DNA from: Robertmurraya siralis
Lineage (GTDB): Bacteria > Bacillota > Bacilli > Bacillales > Cytobacillaceae
DNA length: 64,000 nucleotides
NCBI RefSeq assembly: GCF_005502275.1
Contig: NZ_SWLZ01000009.1
Location: forward strand, 62,001 to 126,000
Reading direction: 5' to 3'
In this document: positions 50,588 through 60,956 of the stretch, piece by piece
How the letters are laid out: every line of letters starts with the position of its first letter
How positions within the stretch are numbered: position 1 is the first letter of the stretch
Notes under the pieces: generated by a model
The model's database searches: none
The model's input: the letters and a program-made list of their open reading frames with translations, nothing else
Told to the model about the DNA's origin: nothing
Program-made: the position numbers and the translations under genes

Positions 50588-52390
50588 TTATTTTCCTTCT
50601 GTCAATCGTAAAAATTCTTCAACATCATCAATGCAAAGTTGTACTGCTTGCTGCCAAAAATCAGGTTTTGTTAAATCCACATTTAAATGTTTGAGAGCCA
50701 AATCTTCAACAGTCATTGAGGCTGTATCTTTTAATAAAGCAATATATTTTTCTTCGTACCCTTTCCCTTCTTCTATAGCTTTCGCATAAATGCCTAATGA
50801 GAATAAGTAACCGAAAGTGTATGGGAAGTTGTAAAAAGGGACACCTGTAATGTAAAAGTGTAGCTTTGAAGCCCAGAAAAAAGGATGGTATTCTTCAAGC
50901 GCCCCACCGTAGGCTTCTTTTTGCGCCTCTGTCATTAATTCATTTAAGCGCTCCACACTAACAGTACCCTCTTTTCTTTCTTCGTAAAATCTTGTTTCAA
51001 AAAGAAAACGGGAATGGATATTCATCAATAGTGCGACGGAACGTTGAATCTTATCTTCAAGAAGCGCAAGCTGCTCCTCTTCAGAGCTTGCATTTTTCAC
51101 GGCAGCATCTGCAACAATCATCTCTGCGAACGTGGACGCTGTCTCCGCAACATTCATCGCATAATTACGATTTAATGTATGTAAATCTCTCATTGCATAT
51201 GTATGGAAACCGTGTCCTAACTCATGAGCCAATGTGGAAACATTGGAGGGAGTACCTGAATACGTCATAAAGATTCTTGACTGACTGTCTTCAGGGAAAT
51301 ACGTATGGAAACCACCAGGGCTTTTTCCATCTCGATCCTCCGCCTCAATCCAGCGCTCTTTAAATGCTTTTTTCGCAAAAGCTGTCATTTCATCCCCAAA
51401 TTTAGAGAAATGTTCGAGGATGAACTCTGCTCCTTCTTGATATGAAATTTTGCTATCTGCTTGTCCAAGTGGTGCATCCAAGTCATACCAACTTAATTTA
51501 CCGAGACCAAGCAGCTTTGCTTTTCTCTCTAAGAATTTCACAAGAGGCATTTTATTATCCGCGATCACTTGCCACATCGCATCCAATGTTTCCTTTTTCA
51601 TTCGATTAATATCAAGCGGTTCTTTAATTACTTCTTCCCAACCGCGTTGTTTATACACATTTAAACGAAAACCCGCTAAATGATTTAATGTTTTTGCCAG
51701 ATAAGTGGATTTATCAGCCCAAGCCGTTTCCCAAGCTGCAAAGACATTCTTGCGTACACTTCTGTCTGGGTTAGAGAATTTGTTAGCAGCTTGCCCTACT
51801 GACAATGCCTTCGTTGTTCCATCCTCATTCACATTTACTTTCATTGTACCGACAATGACATCATACATTTGGCTCCAGCCATGATATCCATCAACACTTA
51901 AAGCATTAATAAGGGTTTCTTCGCCCTTTGAAAGCCTTTCACTCGCTGAACGTCTTCCTTCAGATAAGACAAAAGAAAGCTCCTTTAAACGCTCTTGGGC
52001 AACAATGCCAGCCCAGACATCATCATGAATCGTCGTTAACTTTTGGTTCAATTCTGTCAAGACAATTTGGAATTCAGCATTAAGACCGGTGACATCTCCT
52101 CTTAAAACATCAGCCTTTGAGTCCTCTGTATTTTGGGCTTGTAAGCAACTTACAAATGCACCCGCTTGGCGAACTTTTTTCGTGACAACTTCAAATTTAT
52201 CAACAATTGTCTTAAGATCAATTGCATCTTCTCGCACCACATTTTTCGGCTCCCAATTCGAAACAAGCGCTTTGAATTCTGCAACGAGCTGCTTCGTTTC
52301 CTGCAAATGCTGCGCAAATTTGGGTGAGCCACTTCCTCCTTCAAAAAAGACATCTAAATCCCATACTTCTGAATATGTATTTTCCGCCAT
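50588..52390 (-). CDS. pepF: M3 family oligoendopeptidase F
   Basis: Cytoplasmic zinc oligopeptidase. ATG at 52390 (MAENTYSEVWDLDVFFEGG) after SD GGGAGG gives 600 residues. Zinc motif HELGHGFHTYAMRD is at about residues 385-398, with the downstream ETASTFAEM Glu ligand. It belongs to the pepF/M3 branch rather than to PepF1-type enzymes by its N-terminus, but this is not decided here. Its substrate is unknown. Confidence 0.9.
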   Translation of the reverse strand: MAENTYSEVWDLDVFFEGGSGSPKFAQHLQETKQLVAEFKALVSNWEPKNVVREDAIDLKTIVDKFEVVTKKVRQAGAFVSCLQAQNTEDSKADVLRGDVTGLNAEFQIVLTELNQKLTTIHDDVWAGIVAQERLKELSFVLSEGRRSASERLSKGEETLINALSVDGYHGWSQMYDVIVGTMKVNVNEDGTTKALSVGQAANKFSNPDRSVRKNVFAAWETAWADKSTYLAKTLNHLAGFRLNVYKQRGWEEVIKEPLDINRMKKETLDAMWQVIADNKMPLVKFLERKAKLLGLGKLSWYDLDAPLGQADSKISYQEGAEFILEHFSKFGDEMTAFAKKAFKERWIEAEDRDGKSPGGFHTYFPEDSQSRIFMTYSGTPSNVSTLAHELGHGFHTYAMRDLHTLNRNYAMNVAETASTFAEMIVADAAVKNASSEEEQLALLEDKIQRSVALLMNIHSRFLFETRFYEERKEGTVSVERLNELMTEAQKEAYGGALEEYHPFFWASKLHFYITGVPFYNFPYTFGYLFSLGIYAKAIEEGKGYEEKYIALLKDTASMTVEDLALKHLNVDLTKPDFWQQAVQLCIDDVEEFLRLTEGK

Positions 52391-52556
52391 GTAATTTCCT
52401 CCCATTTATATACACTATAAAAAATTTACTCTTTTCAGAAATTTCTTTTTAGTATATCACAATATATTTCGTTAGTCTAAAGATTACTAGTGCCAAAATG
52501 GAAGCAGCAAGCATTTTGCCTACTGCTAAAAAGGTGATATCAAAACTCTTTCCAAC

Positions 52557-52712
52557 TTAACGATAGTACCCCCCGAAGTACCACCATCCAAAGAAAATTA
52601 ATAAAAGGACGAACAATACAATCCATAACGCCGCCCACGCACCACTTCCAGGATAGTATGGAGGTGGATAAGGGGATGGATATGCGTAAGGACCCGGATA
52701 TCCGTAAGCCAT
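52557..52712 (-). CDS. Small Tyr/Pro/Gly-rich membrane protein (YjcZ-like)
   Basis: 51 residues: a repetitive N-terminus of Tyr, Pro and Gly (MAYGYPGPYAYPSPYPPPYY), a short GSGAWAALW linker, one membrane helix (IVLFVLLLIFFGWWY) and the end FGGYYR. Strong SD GGAGG seven nt before the ATG. The plan of Tyr/Gly-rich head and single hydrophobic tail resembles YjcZ-type sporulation proteins, but I see no direct match. It lies upstream of sigK on the opposite strand. Confidence 0.8.
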   Translation of the reverse strand: MAYGYPGPYAYPSPYPPPYYPGSGAWAALWIVLFVLLLIFFGWWYFGGYYR

Positions 52713-52931
52713 CTCACAACCTCCTTTAATCGAGACTCCACTAATCCTCTATTAATAATCTATGCAACAGCCTGCCAACTGTATAGGCAACTGTCGATTT
52801 CTGTTCAAAGGAGAAAATGGAAAGCTACACTTATTAATCATAAAAAATATCTTTATGGGACAGACAAAAACAAACACGCTTTCACATAGGTATTAGTTAT
52901 AGGCGAATGTTACATTAGCGGAGGTGCCAAT

Positions 52932-53651
52932 ATGTCTGGAATTTTGACTGCACTTGGAGTCTTGATTAAAGAGATTTTCTTTCTTGTCTCTTATGTAAAG
53001 AACAACGCCTTTCCTCAACCATTATCACCTGAAGATGAAAAGAAATTTTTACGTTCAATGGCTGAAGGTGATAGCCATGCTCGCAATATGCTAATCGAGC
53101 ATAATTTACGACTTGTGGCCCATATTGTGAAAAAGTTTGAAAATACGGGTGAAGATTCAGAGGATTTGATTTCCATCGGTACAATCGGATTAATCAAAGC
53201 GATTGAGAGCTATTCAGAAGGAAAAGGGACAAAGCTTGCCACCTATGCTGCTCGTTGTATTGAAAACGAAATATTAATGCATTTGCGAGCTTTAAAAAAG
53301 ACAAAAAAGGATGTTTCTCTTCATGATCCGATTGGGCAGGACAAAGAAGGGAATGAAATTTCTCTCATTGATGTATTAAAATCTGATTCTGAAGATGTCA
53401 TCGACACCATTCAATTGAATATGGAGCTGGAAAAGGTCAAGGAATACATTGATGTGTTGGATGGCCGTGAACGAGAAGTGATTGTCGGTCGATTTGGTTT
53501 AGATTTAAAAAAGGAAAAAACGCAGCGCGAAATCGCAAAAGAGCTTGGAATTTCCCGGAGTTATGTGTCCCGGATTGAAAAGCGTGCACTGATGAAGATG
53601 TTTCATGAATTTTATCGGGCTGAGAAAGAAAAACGAAAAGAAGGAAGATAA
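52932..53651 (+). CDS. sigK: Mother-cell sigma factor SigK (pro-sigma-K), uninterrupted
   Basis: Late sporulation sigma factor. The 239-residue product includes the N-terminal pro-sequence with a hydrophobic segment ([17 protein letters not shown]) removed by SpoIVFB, then region 2 ([32 protein letters not shown] core) and region 4 ([22 protein letters not shown]). In B. subtilis the gene is split by the skin prophage; here it is continuous, so no rearrangement is needed. SD GGAGGTG; no sure sigma-E promoter found. Confidence 0.96.
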   Translation: MSGILTALGVLIKEIFFLVSYVKNNAFPQPLSPEDEKKFLRSMAEGDSHARNMLIEHNLRLVAHIVKKFENTGEDSEDLISIGTIGLIKAIESYSEGKGTKLATYAARCIENEILMHLRALKKTKKDVSLHDPIGQDKEGNEISLIDVLKSDSEDVIDTIQLNMELEKVKEYIDVLDGREREVIVGRFGLDLKKEKTQREIAKELGISRSYVSRIEKRALMKMFHEFYRAEKEKRKEGR

Positions 53652-53657
53652 AGCTTG

Positions 53658-53690
53658 TAGAAGCCGGTCTATAGATCCGGCTTCTATTTC
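53658..53690 (+). terminator. Intrinsic terminator after sigK
   Basis: TAGAAGCCGG and CCGGCTTCTA form a 10-bp stem with a 9-nt loop and a TTTCATTTT tail. Confidence 0.75.
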
Positions 53691-53775
53691 ATTTTATCAA
53701 ACTATCATTAGATGAAAAGATTCATCTCGGCAATTCGTAGGTTTTCTAAGTATGAGCTTTCCTGAAAAAAGCATC

Positions 53776-54984
53776 TTAAACTGTACGATCATTTGACGCA
53801 CCTAGGCCAAATATAAAAAGGAGAACACTGACCATAAGCAACAATAGGATCGGAAGGTGCCAGCTAGCCGTAATGTCATGGAACAACCCAAACAAAGTCG
53901 GTCCTGTCGCTGCCAGCAAATACCCAACCGATTGCGACATACCGGACAAAGAAGCGGCATCAGAGGCATTTTTTGTCCGTAAACTCAAAAAGATCATAGC
54001 TAAACTGAACGCACATCCCCCAGCAATTCCTAATAAAATTGTCCATAACGAGATAAGTATATTATCGCTGAAATAAAGACCACCCAATGAAACAAAAAAC
54101 AGGAAAGCCATGATTAAAACGAGCAAACGTTGGTTCTTCATGCGTCCTGCAACGATCGGGACAACAAATGATACAGGCAGCGATGCCATTTGAAATAAAA
54201 AGAGCATCCAACCAGCACTGTCCTCACTTAAGCCTCGGCTTGTCATGATTTCAGGTAACCAAGCAATCAATACATAAAAAAGCAGTGACTGCAATCCCAT
54301 AAAAAGTGTAATCGTCCAAGCCAGCGGTGAGCGCCACAGACTTCGCCGAACCGACACACCGTTACTTGCCATCCCAGCTGACGCTCGACTCACCCGAACT
54401 TGAGGTAGCCAAAATAGCATGGATATTAGAACGAGCAATCCCCAAATTCCAAGTGCGCCATTCCAACCTAAACCAAGATTATGGGCAAGCGGAATACTCA
54501 CACCTGATGCAATCGCACCGCATAAATTCATGGACACTGAATACATCCCTGTCATAAGACCAACTTTACGAGGAAAATCCCGTTTAATCAAACTTGGAAT
54601 TAGCACGTTGCACACGGCAATCGCGAGTCCAAGCAAAATGGTGCCAACAAACAATGGAACGATTGCAGGCAACGTACGGATTGCAATACCAAACATTAAC
54701 AAAATCAATGCATAAAGCATGATTCGTTCCATCCCGAAACGACGCGCTAAAATAGGCGCGAACGGTGAAAGAATCGCGAAAGCAAGCAACGGCAATGTTG
54801 TGAGCAGGCCGGCAGCAGTATTTGACAACTCAAGGGATTCGCGAATGGATCCGATCAATGGGCCTACCGACGTTAACGGTGACCGCATCGTCAATGAAAT
54901 AAGGACGATGCCTAAAATAATCGGCCACCCCAATGAATACGACTGTTTTGAAGCAGTTAATTTTGCATCGCTGTGCACAGTCAT
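53776..54984 (-). CDS. MFS transporter, CynX/NimT family
   Basis: 402 residues from ATG 54984 (SD GGAGGAGC). About twelve membrane segments. The motif RSPLTSVGPLIGSIRESLELSNTAAG-type start and VCNVLIPSLIKRDFP are typical of the CynX/NimT family (cyanate, 2-nitroimidazole and related exporters). Substrate unknown. Its start overlaps the stop of the GntR gene by 4 nt, so they form a regulator-transporter operon. Not known at this place in B. subtilis. Confidence 0.9.
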   Translation of the reverse strand: MTVHSDAKLTASKQSYSLGWPIILGIVLISLTMRSPLTSVGPLIGSIRESLELSNTAAGLLTTLPLLAFAILSPFAPILARRFGMERIMLYALILLMFGIAIRTLPAIVPLFVGTILLGLAIAVCNVLIPSLIKRDFPRKVGLMTGMYSVSMNLCGAIASGVSIPLAHNLGLGWNGALGIWGLLVLISMLFWLPQVRVSRASAGMASNGVSVRRSLWRSPLAWTITLFMGLQSLLFYVLIAWLPEIMTSRGLSEDSAGWMLFLFQMASLPVSFVVPIVAGRMKNQRLLVLIMAFLFFVSLGGLYFSDNILISLWTILLGIAGGCAFSLAMIFLSLRTKNASDAASLSGMSQSVGYLLAATGPTLFGLFHDITASWHLPILLLLMVSVLLFIFGLGASNDRTV

Positions 54985-55673
54985 GGTTGCTCCTCCTGTT
55001 CTTTGATGATAACTTCTTTTGATTCCTGGATATAGCAATGAACTGCTTCTACGGCACGATCAGCATCCTGGTCGACAATCGCTTCGACCAATTGCCGATG
55101 TATTTCCAAGAAATTCGCGCCAGCTTCATAACGAGTCAAGCTTGTAATTGAATCTTGCAATGCTTCAGCAATATGGCTGTATATTTCAATCAATATTTCA
55201 TTATGAGACGCCTTGATGATTATTTGGTGTAAATGTATATCCTCCGTTACAAAACGGTCAATATCACTTGATTTTGCCGCTTCCTCACAACGTTCCAACT
55301 GGACAAGAAGTTCACGCACCTCACCGCTTGTTCTGCGTTGTGCAGCTAGATGAGCTCCCTCACGTTCGAGAGCATGTCTAACTTCTAACGTTTGTAATGT
55401 ATCCGAACGCAAAATGCGTCTTTTCATCGCTGCACCTAAAGCACTTGAAGAACAGACATAAGTTCCGTCACCTTGTTTCGTCTTCAAAAGTCCGGAATGT
55501 ATTAATGCCCGAATTGCTTCCCTTAACGTATTTCGGCTAATATTCAACTCTTTCATCAACTCTGGCTCGGCTGGAATGCGCATCCCTACTCCCCAATTAC
55601 CAGATTCGATTAAACTTTCCATTTGTAATGCAACTTGCTCAACAAGCGTTTGTCGATTTGGTTTCTGAAGCAT
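54981..55673 (-). CDS. FadR-type GntR family regulator
   Basis: 230 residues from ATG 55673 (MLQKPNRQTLVEQVALQME), preceded by SD GGAGG. N-terminal winged helix (residues 5-70, with RIPAEPELMKELNISRNTLREAIRAL) and a C-terminal all-helical FCD ligand domain with the metal residues of ERCEEAAKS and DIHLHQIIIKASHN. It very likely controls the downstream MFS gene. Effector unknown. Confidence 0.92.
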   Translation of the reverse strand: MLQKPNRQTLVEQVALQMESLIESGNWGVGMRIPAEPELMKELNISRNTLREAIRALIHSGLLKTKQGDGTYVCSSSALGAAMKRRILRSDTLQTLEVRHALEREGAHLAAQRRTSGEVRELLVQLERCEEAAKSSDIDRFVTEDIHLHQIIIKASHNEILIEIYSHIAEALQDSITSLTRYEAGANFLEIHRQLVEAIVDQDADRAVEAVHCYIQESKEVIIKEQEEQP

Positions 55674-55703
55674 GAACCCATCCTCCGGTATTAGAATTAT
55701 CAA

Positions 55704-55992
55704 ACATAGGATGTTTGGTTAATAGGCATTTTATCATTCCTCTTATATTAAAACAATAAAATGAAATAAACGCATCAAAGAAAGAGGAAGATTAATTTGT
55801 GATTTCGCCCAATAACTGAACAAAATCAAGCAATTCTGGATGCTATAAAAAGGAGAAAGCATTAATTGGAGGTTTTTAGAATAATTAAAATCGCCTCTAG
55901 TCAGTTGGATAATGGCCTGCCAAGCAATCAAAAGAAAGAAGACTTCAATTAACGGGTGGTTTTCAGTTTCTTTCAGAGAAAATCAAACACTC
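55704..55992. other. Intergenic region upstream of the GntR gene
   Basis: AT-rich region of 290 nt without a gene that I can support. The GntR promoter and operator probably lie in 55674-55760, but I cannot point to the boxes. Confidence 0.35.
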
Positions 55993-56038
55993 AAAAAAAG
56001 TAGCGGTGAAAACTATTCATTTTCATCACTACTTTTTT
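55993..56038. terminator. Bidirectional terminator after the 27-residue ORF
   Basis: AAGTAGCGGTGAAAA and TTTTCATCACTACTT pair with two G-U/mismatch positions; A- and T-runs flank the stem on both strands. Confidence 0.82.
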
Positions 56039-56064
56039 GGTCTTTTCAGACAGTTTCTTCTTTT

Positions 56065-56148
56065 TTATTCCTCTACAGTTGTAACTTCCGATGCAATAAT
56101 TAAACCGATTGTTCCACAAACGACAAAACCCATCACAATTAAAAACAT
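56065..56148 (-). CDS. 27-residue hydrophobic peptide ORF
   Basis: ATG ORF of 27 codons, SD GGGGTG seven nt upstream and a strong terminator 27 nt downstream. The product is one hydrophobic segment (MFLIVMGFVVCGTIGLIIA) and an acidic end SEVTTVEE. Small membrane peptide of unknown role; family not recognised. Confidence 0.6.
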   Translation of the reverse strand: MFLIVMGFVVCGTIGLIIASEVTTVEE

Positions 56149-56252
56149 TTTGCCACACCCCATATGATTTAAATATGTTGTTAATTCGAATTTAACATAT
56201 TCATAACGTAATAACGTTGGTGGAATGTGAACATTCTGTTAAAGTAAACTAT

Positions 56253-56312
56253 TTATTTTTTCTTTTTCATCAGCTTAAATTCAAGGGTCAACAACAACAC
56301 CTTTAAATACAT
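56253..56312 (-). CDS. 19-residue hydrophobic/basic peptide ORF
   Basis: ATG with SD AGGAGTGAG; the product starts MYLKVLLLTLEFK and ends in four lysines. The N-terminus resembles that of the YrzI-like protein nearby (M-x-L-x-hydrophobic-T-x-x-x-K), so it may be a short relative. Whether it is translated is open. Confidence 0.4.
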   Translation of the reverse strand: MYLKVLLLTLEFKLMKKKK

Positions 56313-56441
56313 AAGCTCACTCCTAACATATTAGCCGTTTCGTTAGGTAGTATCCTTCTCCACCCAAAATACTCCATTTCTCCTTTGCATTAAAAACATC
56401 ATCATTATGCCCACCTTTCTATCATTTTTTTAGAATAAATT

Positions 56442-56582
56442 TTAAAATAAGCGCTGAGCGTCCAATACCCGTGTTTTTGCCTGTTCATATGCATCCATTG
56501 CCTGCTGATCACGAATTGCTTCTTCAAGGGTAATATTTCGTTTTTTGATTGTCACAGTAAAGAATAAAATATTAAGTGTCAT
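56442..56582 (-). CDS. yrzI: YrzI family small protein
   Basis: 46 residues starting MTLNILFFTVTIKKRNITLEE-like, then a Gln/Ala-rich helix (AIRDQQAMDAYEQAK) ending LDAQRLF. This is the pattern of the YrzI family of small Bacillus proteins, found near the yrrT-mccAB genes. Very strong SD TAAAGGAGGTGAT. Function unknown. Confidence 0.8.
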   Translation of the reverse strand: MTLNILFFTVTIKKRNITLEEAIRDQQAMDAYEQAKTRVLDAQRLF

Positions 56583-56676
56583 ACCTATCACCTCCTTTAA
56601 ATCCATTCAGTAGCGAAGGACTGAAATCATCGAACATGCATTGATACGATGAAAGCTCCATGTTATTTTGATTCAT
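56572..56676 (-). CDS. Candidate 34-residue ORF overlapping the yrzI start
   Basis: ATG ORF (MNQNNMELSSYQCMFDDFS...) whose TAA stop lies just inside yrzI, in another frame. GTG 56679 and TTG 56688 are alternative starts; a GGAGGG lies further upstream. Its last codons pass over the yrzI SD, so it could couple translation to yrzI. Confidence 0.3.
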   Translation of the reverse strand: MNQNNMELSSYQCMFDDFSPSLLNGFKGGDRYDT

Positions 56677-56724
56677 CACCTTTATCAATACCCTCCTTCC
56701 ACTTTACCTAACCTTTTTGGACAC

Positions 56725-56754
56725 AAAAATGCCGCAGAGCTTTCGAACTGCGGC
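56725..56754 (-). terminator. Second terminator of a tandem pair
   Basis: GCCGCAG and CTGCGGC pair around a 10-nt loop, then ATTTTTG on the minus strand. Confidence 0.8.
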
Positions 56755-56767
56755 TAAAAAAGTGCAT

Positions 56768-56799
56768 AAAAAGCCGCAGGACACAATTCTCCCTGCGGC
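56768..56799 (-). terminator. First terminator of a tandem pair
   Basis: GCCGCAGG and CCTGCGGC pair around an 11-nt loop, then five T on the minus strand. The two hairpins share the GCCGCAG arm, so they may also cross-pair. Confidence 0.85.
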
Positions 56800-56828
56800 A
56801 TGAATGCTTATTTATAAAAGGTCATAAA

Positions 56829-56918
56829 TTAGGCGATCCATTCCTTGTCGGTCGAATGTGAAAATAATGCATATGAAATTGCAGATTCAATTAATAAACT
56901 TCCTTTAAACTTCATCAT
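56829..56918 (-). CDS. 29-residue ORF downstream of mccB
   Basis: MMKFKGSLLIESAISYALFS followed by HSTDKEWIA. Excellent SD AAAGGAGGTCG and a pair of terminators directly downstream make a real transcript likely. I do not recognise the product. Placed 100 nt after mccB. Confidence 0.55.
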   Translation of the reverse strand: MMKFKGSLLIESAISYALFSHSTDKEWIA

Positions 56919-57020
56919 TTTCTTCGACCTCCTTTTAGAATATTTCGCTTCTAGTGGTAATTATATCCACAATTTTAATAATTGTAAACCTTTTTTTTGC
57001 CTATTTTATTAAACAAGCTT

Positions 57021-59085
<2,065 letters not shown>

Positions 59086-59200
59086 CCTTCTCACCCTTTA
59101 TGAAAGACTCTTTTCGCGAACATAGCTCCCATTGGATAGCGAAAAGTGCCGCATTAAAATATTGCTCCTTCTGGTTTTCGCAAATGTATAAATTTCGTTT

Positions 59201-59902
59201 TTAGCTTTTCGCAATCGCAGCCACGATTTTAAGCACCAGTGTAGCAGAATTGATAGCAGCTTTTTCTAAAAATTGTTCAAATGACAGATCAGATTCCTTT
59301 CCTGCAATATCAGAAAGCGCCCGAATAATAACAAACGGTATTCCAAACTGATAGGCTACTTGTGCAATCGCAGCTGCTTCCATCTCAACAGCTTGCAGGT
59401 TGACGAATTTATCTTTAATTGCCTCTACACGTTTCGGATCACTCATAAAGGAATCCCCTGTTGCAATCAAACCTGTTACGACTTGAATTTCATCAATTTC
59501 AGCCGCTGCTTTTTGCGCGATTTGAACTAATTCTCCATTTGCTTCAAAAGCAGGCGGAAGCTGAGGAACTTGCCCATATTCATACCCAAAGGCAGTAACG
59601 TCTACATCATGATGACGAACCTCATCAGAAATGACAATATCACCAACATTTAATTGAGGATGAAAGCCTCCGGCGGATCCTGTATTGATAACGTAATCAG
59701 GCTTATATTTTACTAATAAAATCGATGTTGACATTGCCGCATTTACTTTACCAATCCCTGAACGAAGCAAAATAACCTTTTTTCCAGCTATTGTGCCTAG
59801 AGTATATTCACATCCAGCAATTGTTTCTACAGTCCTATTTTCCATCTTCTCTCTTAATAAAGTAACCTCTTCTTCCATGGCTCCAATAATGGCAATTGTC
59901 AT
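59201..59902 (-). CDS. mtnN: 5'-methylthioadenosine/S-adenosylhomocysteine nucleosidase
   Basis: Removes adenine from methylthioadenosine and SAH. ATG at 59902 after SD AAGAGGT gives 233 residues ([18 protein letters not shown]). Motifs [18 protein letters not shown] and [13 protein letters not shown] are conserved. It feeds homocysteine recycling with the neighbouring mccA and mccB. Confidence 0.95.
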   Translation of the reverse strand: MTIAIIGAMEEEVTLLREKMENRTVETIAGCEYTLGTIAGKKVILLRSGIGKVNAAMSTSILLVKYKPDYVINTGSAGGFHPQLNVGDIVISDEVRHHDVDVTAFGYEYGQVPQLPPAFEANGELVQIAQKAAAEIDEIQVVTGLIATGDSFMSDPKRVEAIKDKFVNLQAVEMEAAAIAQVAYQFGIPFVIIRALSDIAGKESDLSFEQFLEKAAINSATLVLKIVAAIAKS

Positions 59903-59917
59903 GTTCATACCTCTTTC

Positions 59918-60556
59918 TTATTTTTTTAATGCTTCCATAATCCAGACAAAATCATTCATTTTTTCAAAGGATACTGTAAAATGATTCGCCTCTAGCATCT
60001 CTTTTAAAATGGGAATGGTTGTATAATATTCCCGTTCCAGATCCTCCGCTAAATTGTGAAAGCCTTTTTCGCTAGCGTCTTTAATCGCTTGCTTATATGC
60101 TTCAACCGATTCATACATCGTATCCGCAAACACTATTTTACCACCTGATTCGAGGATGTTTCCATAAGCAGCAATAGCTTCCGCTTTTTCTTTGTCTGTT
60201 AAATGGTGAAATGCATATGAACTGACAATGGATTGCACACTCTTTTTGAATTCAAAGCTTAAAAAATCGCCCTCTTTAATTTCTGCCCGATTTCCGATCT
60301 TTTCTTGCGCAAGATTCCTCATGGCAGGAGAAGGCTCGAAGGCTGTAACCGTTCTCCCTCTTTTAAGCAGCTCTTCTGTCAAATTTCCTGTACCAGGACC
60401 AAATTCAATAACATGCCCGAAAGTGCGTTTGGCTACCTCAGCTAAAATGGCTTCATAATGTCGAAATACTTCTTTATATTCCAGATCATGGCCTGTTACT
60501 GTTTCATCATAGTGGTCGGCCCATTGTTCAAATAGCTCAATAAATTCTTTTCCCAT
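59918..60556 (-). CDS. yrrT: YrrT, SAM-dependent methyltransferase
   Basis: Putative methyltransferase that leads the cysteine recycling operon; substrate unknown. ATG at 60556 (MGKEFIELFEQWADHYDETV) after SD GGAGAG gives 212 residues. SAM motif VIEFGPGTGNLTEELL at about residues 48-63. In B. subtilis the yrrT-mtnN-yrhA-yrhB genes are repressed by CymR when cysteine is plentiful. Confidence 0.93.
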   Translation of the reverse strand: MGKEFIELFEQWADHYDETVTGHDLEYKEVFRHYEAILAEVAKRTFGHVIEFGPGTGNLTEELLKRGRTVTAFEPSPAMRNLAQEKIGNRAEIKEGDFLSFEFKKSVQSIVSSYAFHHLTDKEKAEAIAAYGNILESGGKIVFADTMYESVEAYKQAIKDASEKGFHNLAEDLEREYYTTIPILKEMLEANHFTVSFEKMNDFVWIMEALKK

Positions 60557-60595
60557 ACCGACACTCTCCAAATTTGATATATTTTAAAATATAAT

Positions 60596-60634
60596 AATTC
60601 CTATGAGTATACTATGATTTTGTGAAAAATACGT
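60596..60634 (-). promoter_or_regulatory. Candidate yrrT promoter with CymR-like sequence
   Basis: A TATACT -10 (60606-60611, minus) with no good -35, followed at once by TAGGAATT (60596-60603). The TAGGAATT half resembles CymR sites by memory only; it would cover the transcription start. Confidence 0.35.
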
Positions 60635-60883
60635 TCTTAATGTACCACATGAAGCAGACCTAGGCAATAAATTGATTCGTTTTCAAAATAAAAAAGTTTG
60701 TTGCTTCTTGACAGTATTTTCACAAATGAATGATCTTTGGATTAATGAAGGCGCAAAATATTCGCGGGGTTGAAGCAATAAAATTTTTTAGTACTCAGTG
60801 CAACTGGAAAGAACCAGTACTTTGGATTTCTTTTTGATGCTATTCTTACTTGACTTAATAGTTTGCCAGGCGAATAAAAGAAA
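60635..60883. other. Intergenic region yrrT-yrrS
   Basis: No gene seen. An ACTGG/CCAGT hairpin near 60814-60830 followed by a TTTCTTTTT run is a possible weak terminator. Confidence 0.4.
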
Positions 60884-60936
60884 CAAAAAATGGAGCAGCT
60901 GAGGATTGAGAAATTCAATCTCCAACTGCTCCATTG
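60884..60936 (-). terminator. Intrinsic terminator after yrrS
   Basis: AATGGAGCAG and CTGCTCCATT, with an inner GATTGA/TCAATC pairing, followed by a T-run on the minus strand. Confidence 0.88.
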
Positions 60937-60956
60937 TTACTTTCGTTCATATTTAT

